A program made the position numbers and the translations under genes. A stretch of 64,000 nt of DNA, from positions 157,612,977-157,676,976 of the forward strand of contig CM023452.1 in NCBI GenBank assembly GCA_013339765.2, in the 5' to 3' direction. The notes under the pieces are model-generated. The model worked only from the letters and a program-made list of their open reading frames with translations. It made no database searches and had not been told where the DNA came from. This stretch comes from Haemaphysalis longicornis. Its lineage: Eukaryota > Arthropoda > Arachnida > Ixodida > Ixodidae. Of the stretch, positions 10,326-20,814 are shown in pieces. Each line of letters begins with the position of its first letter. The first letter of the stretch is position 1.

Positions 10326-12539
10326 TTCGACTTTGCGACACCATTGGTATCATTTCTACGAGTCTTTTAACAGCGGAGCGGTTGTTCCTGGCCGTAATGC
10401 TCGAGGAGCGACCAGAAAACTCGGGGTCATGGTTACTCCCGTCCTTTACAGCGCACGTGTGCACGTGCCTAACGAGGAGTGTCCTGCGTCCTCAAGGCTT
10501 GTGCGAGGCGCTCGCAAAAAAAATACCAAGAAAGGAGTTCCCGTGCGTCCTTGCCTCCTGGGGGCAGAACAAGACAGCTCGCGCTACATACGCCCAATTC
10601 GCAAAGGTTCTAGCGCGTGCTGACGCGTTTCACTCTGGAAGAAATGTGATAGCCTGCTGGCAAAGGGCCCACCAGTCATGCATGAGGAAGATATATGAAT
10701 ATGACAACATATATATGAAAATGAATATATATGAATATATGAGTATGACAACCACACTGGAATGCAACAACGGAACATGTAAATAAAGAATTCTACTCCT
10801 AATGCAATGTGTGGTGTTGTGTCCTTCACGCCTTACACAGAAAAACCTCGTCTGGCTTCTCTTTGGTTCGAGCCCTTCGCGACTTAGTGCAAGCGTCGCC
10901 AATTTCTTAGTCAACCGAACTCTTGTTTCAGCTTCCTAGCATAGTGAAGCAATGCTCCTCCGCACTCCTTGCCTCAGGTAAAACCAGCGCAAGGCGGCTT
11001 GGCTTGGGCGCCATTTCGGAGGATTCTTAGTCACCTCCTGAGAATATTTGGGACACTAAGGGGAAGCGGCTCAGCGCCCTGCTAAAGAGTGGTGAGTGGT
11101 GAGCCTATAGGGTCATTGTGATAGCAAGCGTTCAAGTGTACGACCGAGAAATTTGGCTGAAACTGCTTGACGTATTGGCGTGTCCCCTAGAGTAATTCTG
11201 GTTTCTTATAGGATTTCTGTCGCTTTCCACAGAAGCAAGAAAATACATTCTTTACGAGAAATAGTCAGTGCCGAGAAAGCTTGTCCAGATTGAATTCTGG
11301 GTTTGGCTATCTTTCTCAAGAGTGGTGAGCTGGGCAGGTTCGTATTGTATCATCTTAGCAACAGCCCGGAATGAGACAAGGCGAGGCACTCAAGAGAGTG
11401 TGTTCGAGTGGAATGTGGTGTTCTGTATATTTCCTTCCGTCGATAGCAAAAACATTTTTTTATTTTATGTGCACTGAACGATTAAACTAGTCGTGACTCA
11501 GCGCTCGCATGGTGCCCCTCTTTGTCCACGCCTTTTTTTCCCTCTATTGCGAGGATAAGCTGGCTATCCTTGAACACCCAACACACTTAAAAAAATTGTG
11601 AACAAAGCCTTCGACGTCACAGGAAGAAGCCATTGCAGTGGACGTTAGAAAGCTAAGCTACGGGTTCCATTACCACGAGTATGTGGTCGCAGCAGCTACA
11701 GCGGCTACATCGGCGCAGGTGTCGTGTCTTCATAGTTAGGCCTTTGGATAAGAAAGAGTTGTTCCCCATCCGTTGGAACTCTGGAGGGGGGGGGTGATGA
11801 CGCTACAGCTTAGAGGGAACAGCCAAGGTCTCGAAGAAGCGAGGTAGGGAAGACAGCGTTTCTGCAAAAGGCGCTAAAAAAAGAGTATTGCGCTTCTTTG
11901 CTGCACAGTTCTGTGCCAGCGACAAATGACTCCGAGGTCGCCCGCCTGTAAATAACCCAGCCAGGTTGTCGCACTTGTGCGTGCTTGCTCCACGAGCGGG
12001 CATGCGCTTCAGTACAACCAGGAAAAAAAGGGGTCAGGCCGCATCTGCAACAAACCCTCTTCCTCGAACTCGAACCATCCCCGTTTTAGCCTTCCTCTCC
12101 TTTTTTTCATATTCATTAGGTAGAACAAGTCTTGTCTCTAACCCGGCACGCTCCCGACCTCCCTATACAAGAAGCTGGACAAAGGCGTTCGGCACGTGAG
12201 GCGCACCAAATCAAGGGAGGAAGGGGATGAAAGAAATGCCTCCCCCTCTGATATGAAGGCGCACTGAACAGCCGCAGCCGTGGTGGCAGGGAGTCTCTCT
12301 CTCTCTAAGTGGTTCGATGAAAAAGGAAAAGAAAATGGACTGGGGATATTATTGAGCCCATCTGGGGGCTCACCGGCATACAACCCAGTCCGGGGGGGTA
12401 GGGAATATAGAAGGGGATGAATAGAGTAGGGTAGAGAAAAGGAGATAGGTAAAGAGAAAAGTTGAGGCGCCGCGAGGAAAAGAAGCGTTGCCACAGTCAC
12501 TGGGGGCCACCGAGCACAGTACACATCACAAACACAGGT
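10326..12539. other. Unannotated sequence with short simple repeats
   Basis: The segment 10688-10745 holds an imperfect ATATGAA-type repeat, and 11785-11795 is a G run. The part 12290-12480 is strongly purine-rich. No gene-like open frame was recognised. The segment up to 12539 is the left flank of the foldback element and was contiguous with 14833 before that insertion. Confidence 0.4.
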
Positions 12540-12548
12540 CCTGGCGTC

Positions 12549-12970
12549 GGCATCGTCCCACTACGGCGGACAGCCGCATTACGGCTAAGAGTGCATTACG
12601 GCTGAGCGTCGCAACACGGCGGGGAGTCTCACTACGGCGAAAAGTGCGTTACGGCTGAACGTCGCAACACGGCGGAGAGTCTCACTACGGCTAAATGTGC
12701 GTTACGGCTGAACGTCGCAACACGGCGGAGAGTCTCACTACGGCTAAAAGTGCGTTACGGCTGAACGTCGCAACACGGCGGAGAGTCTCACTACGGCTAA
12801 ATGTGCGTTACGGCTGAACGTCGCAACACGGCGGAAGGGGGACCCTTTCAGCCGATCAGCCGTTCAAATGATCTGCAGCTAGTTGCGTTCAGCATTGTCG
12901 CAGCTGGGCGTTACGGGCAAGAGCTTGGATATGTATTTTGCCGTGTCTTTCCCGCATTTTCATTGTTTTC
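12549..12970 (+). repeat. Left arm of the foldback element
   Basis: Positions 12559-12834 consist of 16 monomers of 17-18 bp, each containing ACGGC. After four initial monomers, three types cycle four times: CACTACGGCTAAANGTG, CGTTACGGCTGAACGTCG and CAACACGGCGGAGAGTCT, giving a period of 53 bp. Positions 12835-12970 are non-repeated, ending TTTTCATTGTTTTC. The arm matches the reverse complement of 14404-14823 closely, monomer by monomer. The repeated ACGGC could be transposase-binding sites, which is inference. Confidence 0.9.
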
Positions 12971-13299
12971 TGAGACTTGTTTTATTTTTTGTTTGTTAAT
13001 TAATAGCTCTCCATCGTATATCTTCCACGTTTTTGCATTAAAACAGTAGCCACTATGCCATCAACCCTAACCCCGCGCGCAATATCCCTTAGTTGTGTTC
13101 TTCAGTGTATTTAGATTGCTATTGTAAAATATACACCTTGTGGCAGAAGCTGCCAACGCCAGAAGCCGCCAACACAAAAAAAAGCAGTCGTTGCACAAGA
13201 CAGAATCATGCGCATTTTCCTGAATCGCCGACAAATGCCGGTCAAAGATTTCGTAAGAGCGATAAGATTGCCTGTCAGATTGTCTGTTTGAAAGATTGA
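12971..13299. other. Foldback loop, left part
   Basis: AT-rich sequence without recognised coding content. The last 15 bases (13285-13299) are the left target duplication of the SINE that follows. Confidence 0.5.
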
Positions 13300-13605
13300 T
13301 TGATTGATTGATTGATTGTTTCACTCGCCGACGCAACACATGCGATGAAGCTCAAAATATCCCCAGTGAATTTCCTTTCCTTTTCCCGTCGCAAACCACA
13401 GTTAACCCCCAAGGCGCGCTGTAGCGGAGGGCTCCGGATTAATTTTGACCACCTGGGGATCTTTAAAGTTTCGCCGAAATCTCGAACACACGGGCGTTTT
13501 TGCTTTTTGCCTCTATCAGAAAAGCGGCCGCCGCGGCCGGGAATCGAACCCGCGACCTCGTGCTCAGTAGCGCAACGCTTTAGCCACTGAGCCACTGCGG
13601 CGGGT
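13300..13605 (-). mobile_element. Ruka-like SINE, copy 2, with an extra internal segment
   Basis: On the minus strand it starts CCCGCCGCAGTGG and has a B box (GGTTCGATTCC) and the conserved body. The exact 15-bp duplication TGTTTGAAAGATTGA flanks it (13285-13299 and 13606-13620). The tail is an AATC repeat. Compared with the other copies it carries about 60 extra bases between the body (near 13413) and the 3' segment (near 13350), so it is a length variant or has a small insertion. It lies in the loop of the foldback element. Confidence 0.92.
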
Positions 13606-13620
13606 TGTTTGAAAGATTGA

Positions 13621-13939
13621 CTGAAGGATTGAATGCTGTAGTGTTTTCTCTGTCCACTTTTCGCCCATCCTGCTCCATTTGTTAACCAGTCATTTTGTTT
13701 TATGTAACCCAATTTATCTCATGCCTACGCGAAGATGACGACGGTGGTTGAAGGCGAAGCTATCTCGTGATGGATTCTTTGGTTGGCCAATCCCTAGGGG
13801 CATCCTGCCACAATCATCATCAGGGTGCCTGGCCAAGCATGCGCAGTGGGGTGTGGACGCCGCACAACGTCGCCCACACAATGGCGGAGGGAACAGGCTC
13901 GACCATAAGCTGCTTCGCATCTAAAAGCAAGTTTTAGGT
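13621..13939. other. Foldback loop, middle part
   Basis: The segment has a minus-strand frame (13714-13920) rich in C, R and P without a recognised domain. Nothing else can be supported. Confidence 0.4.
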
Positions 13940-14403
13940 ACGTTAAGATAATTTCTTAAGAGGACACAATAGTTGGAAGGAAAACAGGTCAGCCTTTAGC
14001 ATTTGGATCAAGGCACAGCTATTTTGATGGCAGTTAAAGACGGTGGTGCCGTCTATATGCAGTATGCATTGAGGAATTAAAACAGAGAGGAAGATCATTT
14101 GTTAAATTAAAAGGAGCAATGGGTCCAAGATCGAGCCTTGTGGAACTCCTCTAGTAACTGTGACAGGGTATGATATTGCTGTAGAAATTAATGTCTGTTG
14201 CATGATTAGTAGACGGCTTCGTATCAAGTTATGGCAGGACCTGTTACCCCATAACGCTCAAGCAAAATGAAAAGAACGTCATGGTCCCTTGTGTCGAATG
14301 CTGCCGAGAACTCTAATAAAACCCAGCAGCAGCGTCACAGTGGTCAATCAACGATTTAATTTTGTCTGTTAGGCACACTGTCATAATGTTAGTCCATCAG
14401 CCG
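13940..14403 (-). pseudogene. LINE reverse transcriptase core fragment (Jockey/CR1/L2 type) inside the foldback loop
   Basis: Read on the minus strand, a frame gives EFSAAFDTRDHDVLFILL followed by ERYGVTGPAI, which is catalytic motif A with its typical continuation. After frameshifts, GVPQGSILDPLL-like residues (motif B) follow near 14130. A degraded motif C near 14055 reads IDGTTVFNCHQNS where Y(A/V)DDT is expected. So motifs A, B and C occur in order within about 300 bp, broken by stops, and one catalytic aspartate is replaced. The fragment runs up to the inner edge of the right arm, suggesting capture into, or insertion within, the foldback element. Confidence 0.78.
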
Positions 14404-14823
14404 GAAAACAATGAAAATGCGGGAAAGACACGGCGAAATATATATCCAGGCTCTTGCCCGTAACGCCCAGCTGCGACAATGCTGAACGCAACTAGCAGCA
14501 GATCATTTGAACGGCTGATCAGCTGAAAGGGTCCCCTTCCGCCGTGTTGCGACGTTCAGCCGTAACGCACATTTAGCCGTAGTGAGACTCTCCGCCGTGT
14601 TGCGACGTTCAGCCGTAACGCACTTTTAGCCGTAGTGAGACTCTCCGCCGTGTTGCGACGTTCAGCCGTAACGCACATTTAGCCGTAGTGAGACTCTCCG
14701 CCGTGTTGCGACGTTCAGCCGTAATGCACTTTCAGCCGTAGTGAGACTCTCCGCCGTGTTGCGACGTTCAGCCGTAATGCACTCTTAGCCGTAATGCGAC
14801 TGTCCGCCGTAGTGAGATAGAAC
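14404..14823 (-). repeat. Right arm of the foldback element
   Basis: This is the inverted partner of 12549-12970. It again has 16 ACGGC monomers (14537-14813) with the same order of monomer types and the same number as the left arm, then the non-repeated inner part (14404-14536). Equal copy number and high identity of the arms suggest either recent origin or ongoing gene conversion between them. Confidence 0.9.
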
Positions 14824-14832
14824 CCTGGCGTC

Positions 14833-15731
14833 ATGCTGCGTCCGGGAGAAGTTCTCGACGGGAGCGGTGGAGCGTAGAGGCGAGGCTGTGCTGCGAAGAG
14901 TCGTGCGCGGAGGTCCGAAGTGTGGGGAGCTTGCTGGGTGAAGTCCGAGGCAGACGAGCGGTTACTGGCGAGCGGGAGCAGGCGCTCGACGGCCCCACGC
15001 AGCAGAGCGCGCGCCGCCCAAACAAAACACCCATGGCTCGCGACGCGTGGCCGGCATAATCGCGATACCGCCCCGGCCGCGCAGGAGCGAACGAAAAACA
15101 CGTCCGCACCCCACGACGACCGAGGCCAAACTCCTGGTGGCAGGGAGTGAGCCGCGTCTGTGGTTCGCTCCTTCCACCGCTGCCTTTTGTCGTGGGCGAT
15201 TTTGGAGCGCCTTTGACAAGGCCAGCGGAAGCACGCCGGAGGCCCCTATTATATGGCTCCGGGTCGCGAGACGTCTGGAATATAGGCCTCATCTCCATTC
15301 ACTGTGGGCGACGTGTCTGCGCAGTGCTTGTTTGGTTGCTTCTTCGCCTGGAAGACGAAGCCAGAGTCTAACGCTGGCCCGAAGTGCGCTTTTGAGAGAC
15401 AACTGCAGTGAAGCGGCAGAAAGAAGTACCTGCTGTTAATTTAGGCATGAAACAGCAGGTCTGTTAGGATTGGTGTTCCCTGCATTCATATTGCCGTGGA
15501 CTATACCCTCTGGCCTGCTTTGTTTTTTGCGTGTTTGGTTGCCAGCGTCTGGCCGCGCCTATCTGTCTTATCTAAGTTAGAAGTAAAGCGCCCGTTTGCG
15601 TCCATTTCTTTTGTATGCCGCGCAGGGTATCTGTTTTGATAGGAAGAGTGTATCACATGTCGTGACTAGAATGGAGTATTGCTCTTACATCGCCAACCTT
15701 CTAAATCTAATTCGATGGTTCTCGAAAGATT
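14833..15731. other. GC-rich, CpG-rich unannotated block, then ordinary sequence
   Basis: From 14833 to about 15420 the sequence is markedly GC-rich and full of CG dinucleotides, unlike its neighbours. It supports open frames on both strands only because stop codons are rare in such composition. A TATA-like ATATAATA lies on the minus strand near 15250. Before the foldback insertion this block joined 12539 directly. It could be a promoter/CpG-rich region or part of another old repeat; I cannot decide. Confidence 0.4.
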
Positions 15732-15971
15732 GATTGATTTGATTGTAGGGTTTAACGCGCCGACGCAACGCAGGCAATGAGGCGCGCCGTAGTGGAGGGC
15801 TCCGGATTAATTTTGACCACCTGGGGATCTTTAACGTGCGCCGAAATCTCGTACACACGGGCGTTTTTGCTTTTCGCCTCCATCAGAAAAGCGGCCGCCG
15901 CGGCCGGGAATCGAACCCGCGACCTCGTGCTCAGCAGCGCAACGCCTTAGCCACTGAGCCACCGCGGCGGG
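15732..15971 (-). mobile_element. Ruka-like SINE, copy 3
   Basis: A complete 240-bp copy: 5' end CCCGCCGCGGTGGC, A box TGGCTCAGTGGC, B box GGTTCGATTCC, conserved body, and tail ending in CAATCAAATCAATCA on the minus strand. The exact 16-bp duplication TGGTTCTCGAAAGATT flanks it (15716-15731 and 15972-15987). It is one of the best preserved copies here. Confidence 0.95.
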
Positions 15972-15987
15972 TGGTTCTCGAAAGATT

Positions 15988-16358
15988 AACGCTAGGATTA
16001 AAACTCGCCAAGAAAACACTGCGGAGTTCCACTCCCCGACACGCGCCTGCACGCGCTGCTTCGTCGAGTGAACCTTCGCCGCTTTGGTACACTTTAAGTT
16101 CCCAGAGACGCACAAATTATCTCGAATGAACTTTTGTTCTTTGAAGAAACCTAAGTCGTAATTGGCTACGGGACAATATCCTGTATCCTATATAGATTAT
16201 ACCCGCATCAATTAGCCTATATGCGTACATATTCTTAACAAGGCTGTTGCTGGAAAACTCTTTTACACATTAAAGCATTTAAAGAACCAGGCTCCAATCA
16301 TTCAATAGAGCTTGGTGTTGGGGTAGTTGGTATCTAGGCATCATAGAACGTACGGCCC
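15988..16358. other. Unannotated sequence
   Basis: No gene or repeat was recognised. The small frames extending from the SINE are shadows. Confidence 0.4.
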
Positions 16359-16476
16359 TGAACTTTACACGACGGCCACTGCATGAAAGAAAAAAGGACA
16401 CACGAAAGGGAGGAGGCGCTTCCGTTTCGTGTCTCCTTTTTTTTTCTTTTATGCTGCGGTCATCGTGTAAAGTTCA
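16359..16476. repeat. 118-bp near-perfect palindrome
   Basis: The left end TGAACTTTACACGA is repeated as its exact reverse complement at the right end (16463-16476). The arms continue inward through A-rich (AAAGAAAAAAGGA) and T-rich halves to a centre near 16417 (GGAGGCGCTTCC). Single-base mismatches occur between the arms. Such snap-back units are usually MITE-like elements or fused inverted copies. Transcription would give a long hairpin RNA. No target duplication is evident. Confidence 0.8.
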
Positions 16477-18037
16477 CCGCTCTCTGTTCCATGATGTACA
16501 ATCATTCCCACGCATATTCCGCTCGTTATGCAGTAACACCGGTTGTTTCTCTTGTCAACTCCGTTCTCTGGTTGTACGGAGCATGTCAGATTACCTACAA
16601 CTTTGCTGTATTGGTGCCATTCTCGATAGGAACTATCAGAGCTTTTAGGAAAGAAGGGGGTGCAAGAGCAAATCTTGAGAGTTCCCATTGGCTCGCAAAA
16701 ATACTGGTTGACGATTACGGTGCTTCTTAATTCGAAAATTGAGGGTAGCTGTTTAGACTTTGCAAAATACGAGGAGGCAAAGAATTTCAGACAAACATAT
16801 ACGTATGGTTACACAACCTTTTTATTCTTGACATATTATTCCTCCAGGGGAGGACACCCGACCTCTGCGCTACCGTTCTAAACACCTTGTTTATCACTTT
16901 GCGCAGGCACGAGCACCAGCCCAACTACGCACTTCCCTTTCCTCTTCCTGCAAGTTACCGCGAATGGGCTTTTTCCCGTGATCGAGAATCAATGCCCCAG
17001 ATCTCATGCAGCGCTTTGTTTCTATTTATGGTATCTGTGGACGTCCTCGCGAATGCCTTAGTGATCGTGTCATCGGCGAACACACGACTGCACGCGCTAC
17101 TCTGGCTCCATCTTGTAGCGGATCGCCGCACACGGAGCACGTTGCGCCCGCCACTTGTGGCACTCCGCTTTCCTCCCCACACATTCTGAAAAGTCTCCTC
17201 CTCTGCCTTCATACTCGCTCTATCTTCGGGGCACTCCTCGTTCGCTGGGTTTCATCGAGGGACGCCGTGAAACCACAGGAACGGCCGCATAAGAACTGCG
17301 CTCTGAACTAACCCCTACTCCTGGAACACAGAAAGCATGCAGACGACTGTCACACTTCACTCTCGGCAAGCAAAAACTGCTTTGCACGCAAGGTCATCCT
17401 CTAGCGCCAAACTCGGCCACTGAAGTGCGTGACTTATTTGGTTTGAATTACCAGCAGCCTTCTGCACCAGACATAGATTTTTCAGACGGTAAAAATGGTA
17501 ACCCCAATGCCCGGCATTACGTTCGGGGAGCATATTCTGCCTTCCGCACTGCGACGTTCACATCCGGAGCATAAACTAATCTGTACGCTGACCTATCAGT
17601 GTCATTCACATCGTACCCTATCGGGCTGTGGATACTGTTACAACGCACCGCGTCAGGCTTCATGTCTAGCCATGGGACCTAATCTAATGCTTTGTCTGCA
17701 GAACTTGCAGCTCTACGGATGGCCTTTGCCTAGACCGTTCGGCAGCCCGCTCATGATTCGGCTAGTGTTATGGACTGTAGAGCTACGCTATAATGCCTGG
17801 CTCTTTTCCGAAAAACCATCTGGTGTTTAAACACATGTGCTTCAAGTCTAAGAACGCAGTACGCGGACACCTTACGCGAAAACGAGTCCTGTCAATGATG
17901 TTGAAGACATTTCTGCATTTCAATACTTTGGGTCCGATTATTAACATGGGGGTGAAAGGCTGCTTTTTTTTATGTAGAAAAGGGTGGCCTTATTTAGTGC
18001 TATGTATTGAATAAGCAATACTGCTCAGGCGTATAAA
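16477..18037. other. Unannotated sequence
   Basis: Frames of 60-115 codons occur (for example 16383-16730, 16887-17189 and 17495-17830) with no recognised domains and with overlapping frames on the other strand. No repeat edges were found. Confidence 0.35.
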
Positions 18038-18041
18038 TTAA

Positions 18042-19130
18042 GGGCACAGGGTAAGGCCAAATTTTGAAAAAATGACTTTTTGTTTTTCTTCGCAATTAGG
18101 GAAGTTCAATTCCTTGTGCACATGTTTCATATTCACACTTACCTTAGAAAGTCTTATTTCTCGCTAAAAAGCAGTTTTCCCGTAAGCAAGTAGTAAGTGC
18201 CCACATCCTCTTAAGAATGTTCTCATGGTTTATTGTCATTTTTTTTTCATAAAAAACTTCCCGTTTCAGATCAAAATGCTTTTCTGGAATCAGCTGTATT
18301 AGGAAATTGCTTAGCAACCATTGCATAGCTGATTTTTCAGTGAGGGCCATCCAAAGACCCTGTTGCACGTTTTTTCCACATTTGCCCTTCGAAGCTGCGC
18401 ACAAAAAACATATTTTTTGGGCTTCACACTCTAATGATTGCAACATTGGATGCTTTTCTTTCATTAAATGATGAATAAATGCATGAGCCAGCATTTTGAA
18501 ATCATTCAGACCTAAACCTGGGCGCAACACCACCATCAAGTGGCTTAAAGAGGTTGACCACAAGCAAAATACTTTGTGAACAGATCTGTACATGGTGCAC
18601 AAAATAGTCAAGGAAGGACAGACGACCAGGTGAAAAGCAAAAAAATGACTTTGACAGTGATTATGAAGCTGGTGCTTTTTAAATAAATGGCGCCAGTGGT
18701 GTTTATGGCAAAAAAGTATAGTTTTTCACCTCTTTTTTTACTTTAAACTCAATTATCTCAAAACAATGTTTTTTCTTACATAGGTTCCAATATTTCCTAT
18801 ATCTTCCAAGGCAACGAGCTGATTTTTTTCCCCTGTCATCTACATAACTTTTCACACCTGCTGTACTAGAATTAAAAATATGCACGTAACAGTTTTCTTG
18901 GTACACAACTTTTAATACTAAAATAATGCCAAAATTTAGGCACTAACGGACAAAAAATAATAAAAAACTGAATTTTTTAGGAATGTTTATATTTCTACTA
19001 CAGTTAAAAGAGCGTCAAATTTGAAAGAAAATGATATATAAGTTATGTAGATACCTTTCTTAGATGCCGAGAAAAATGTACCTGAATATGGCCAAAAATG
19101 CATGGGAAGTATAGGGCTTACCCTGTGCCC
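18042..19130. mobile_element. TTAA-flanked inverted-repeat DNA element
   Basis: The 1089-bp element is bounded by TTAA at 18038-18041 and 19131-19134. Its ends are 17-bp inverted repeats: GGGCACAGGGTAAGGCC at the left and, as reverse complement, GGGCACAGGGTAAGCCC at the right (one mismatch). TTAA duplication is typical of piggyBac and Kolobok transposases. The interior is AT-rich. A 155-residue minus-strand frame (18144-18611) has no DDE or zinc-finger motif that I recognise, so the element is probably non-autonomous. Confidence 0.8.
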
Positions 19131-19134
19131 TTAA

Positions 19135-20240
19135 GGCGTGCAGCACCTCTGACAATGAACTACTTTATCAAAGGCATCGAAGGATGTTAGAATAAATAAA
19201 GTAGCTTCGCAGTGTTTAGGGGAATTTTCACGTAGCACTGTGAAAAAAAGAAATGTTTCAAAAATGCAGAAATGATTAACTCAGATTGCCGTTTGAAAAC
19301 GCGAGCTGTGAAAACGATGCTTTCAGAAACAAGGCGAATGCCTTCGACAATAACACGGCTTACTAGGCCTTACTGAATTCGCGGCCCTCTATATACGGCC
19401 CTCGCCACCGTTCAGGAGCCGCTTCTGTTCGGGAAACCCGATCTACGTTTTTTGAACTTTCACAAACCTATATTTCCCGCGTAATCCTGCTGTTTTCGGT
19501 GCACCAAAAGGTATGGGGTAATAAATGTGTTTGAGTTACAACGGCTTTAAATCCAAGTAGATTTCTTTGACCTAAACCATGGAGCGTATGCCTCGGAAGC
19601 GCATAAGGGAGAAAAACTTTCTAGTTTTGCTTTTTTCGTAACGCACTTTAGCCGAATAAAAATGCGGTGAAAAGAGGCACGGAAAAAAAGAACAGTACCC
19701 GAAAAAAATCCATTTAAAATCAGGAGAAAAAGCGCTGCTCGGATGACCGACGGGTTACCTCTGAGTGAAAAGCCTTTAGGTAAGGTGACGTCGTGAGGTT
19801 GGATGGATGCTTTTAGGGCATCCTAGGCGGCGTCGCTTTTTGATGCAACAGCCTCCGGTGATCGCGTTTTGCTCCCGAAAAAGTTTCTTAATGCCGGAAA
19901 AAGCAAAACTATGCATGTGTGTGAATATGAAATAGGCTGATCCCAGGAGAAACAAGGGCGGGGCAGTTGAAACAAGGAGAGCTCAAAAATGGAACGACGG
20001 CAGTGATGAAAGAGTTTCACGGCGTATTCGCACGCCCATAGCCTGAAAGCCTTTCAGAAGAGACGTACGGGGAAGTAAAGAAGGCTGCGATGGCAAACTT
20101 TCTGTGGCTGTAGGGGATTCGTCTTTTGGGTAGTCATCAATCTTTAAGAACTAACGGCATTCAGTATAGAATGAACGATGTAACGACAACAGATCCTAAG
20201 AAATGGAGACAGCGGGGGGAGGGAAAGGGAGCCGAATTAA
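19135..20240. other. Unannotated sequence
   Basis: The segment 19795-20020 has a minus-strand frame ending in SKSDAA that could be a decayed retroelement end, but nothing decisive is visible. The rest is unremarkable. Confidence 0.3.
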
Positions 20241-20405
20241 GGATGGATGGACGGACGGACGGACGGACGGACGGACGGACGGACGGACGGATGGATGGAT
20301 GGATGGATGGATGGATGGATGGATGGATGGATGGATGGATGGATGGTGGGTGGGTGGGGTGGGATGGGGTGGACGGACGGACGGACGGACGGACGGACGG
20401 ACGGG
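20241..20405 (+). repeat. GGAC/GGAT tetranucleotide microsatellite
   Basis: GGAT units are followed by a GGAC run, a long GGAT run, a GGTGGGTGGGG interruption and a second GGAC run. The runs of open reading frame on both strands here are artefacts of the repeat period and encode no gene. Confidence 0.97.
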
Positions 20406-20814
20406 AGGAGAGAGAGAAATAAAGAATTCGGTAGAGAGAGAGAAAGTTCCGCGCGACATTCGCGCCCTCTACAGCATTAGGCATTATTTGTTTGCACTAG
20501 ATTTAAGTGATATCTCCGCATTTCTAATTATTTTTATTCATTTGATCCTTGATTGTGAGTTCTTGTTTGTTACCACATACGTTGTACGGGTTCAACAGGC
20601 TAGCAGTCCACTAATTTTAATCATGTGTGTCGTCATAGGCATCGTCAGCAAACTAGCGAGTATAATGACGCGAGGAAAACAGCCCTTTCGATCCCACGTT
20701 TCTGGTCACCCGTGCGATAAAGCGACGCCCCTTTCTTAATACAAATATGGTTGATGCGAAGATTTCTCCCATGCAATCTGACTCAAAGACCGAAGTCCTA
20801 ACTGCTTCGACCCT
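20406..20814. other. Unannotated sequence
   Basis: Starts with a short GA-rich stretch, then mixed sequence. A frame at 20203-20739 is the read-through of the microsatellite and is not a gene. Confidence 0.4.

Larger units (their letters stand above)
12549..14823. mobile_element. Foldback-type DNA transposon with tandem-repeat arms
   Basis: Two inverted arms of about 420 bp (12549-12970 and 14404-14823) enclose a 1.4-kb loop. The element is flanked by an exact 9-bp direct duplication CCTGGCGTC (12540-12548 and 14824-14832). The outer part of each arm is a tandem array with 53-bp period, and the inner part is unique. Drosophila FB elements have the same plan (long inverted repeats made of short tandem repeats, 9-bp target duplication), and Mutator-like elements also give 9-bp duplications. 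No transposase is visible, so the copy is non-autonomous. The loop carries a SINE and a LINE fragment. Confidence 0.9.

Noticed and set aside
12559..12834. A CRISPR array (regular short repeats)
   Set aside because: There are no unique spacers. Monomers are contiguous, and the array is mirrored as an inverted repeat in a transposon of a eukaryotic genome.
14831..15298. 155-codon minus-strand frame and overlapping plus-strand frames
   Set aside because: Stop codons are rare in this GC-rich block, so both strands stay open by composition. The residues are R, S and P-rich without a domain.
18144..18611. 155-codon minus-strand frame inside the TTAA-flanked element as a transposase
   Set aside because: No DDE/DDD motif, zinc finger or other transposase feature that I can see. 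It starts with a non-ATG codon, so I do not call it a transposase.
19795..20020. A decayed LINE 3' end on the minus strand
   Set aside because: General resemblance only. No ORF motif, tail or duplication could be shown.
20126..20739. Glycine/aspartate-rich and proline/serine-rich frames
   Set aside because: They are translations of the GGAC/GGAT microsatellite on the two strands.
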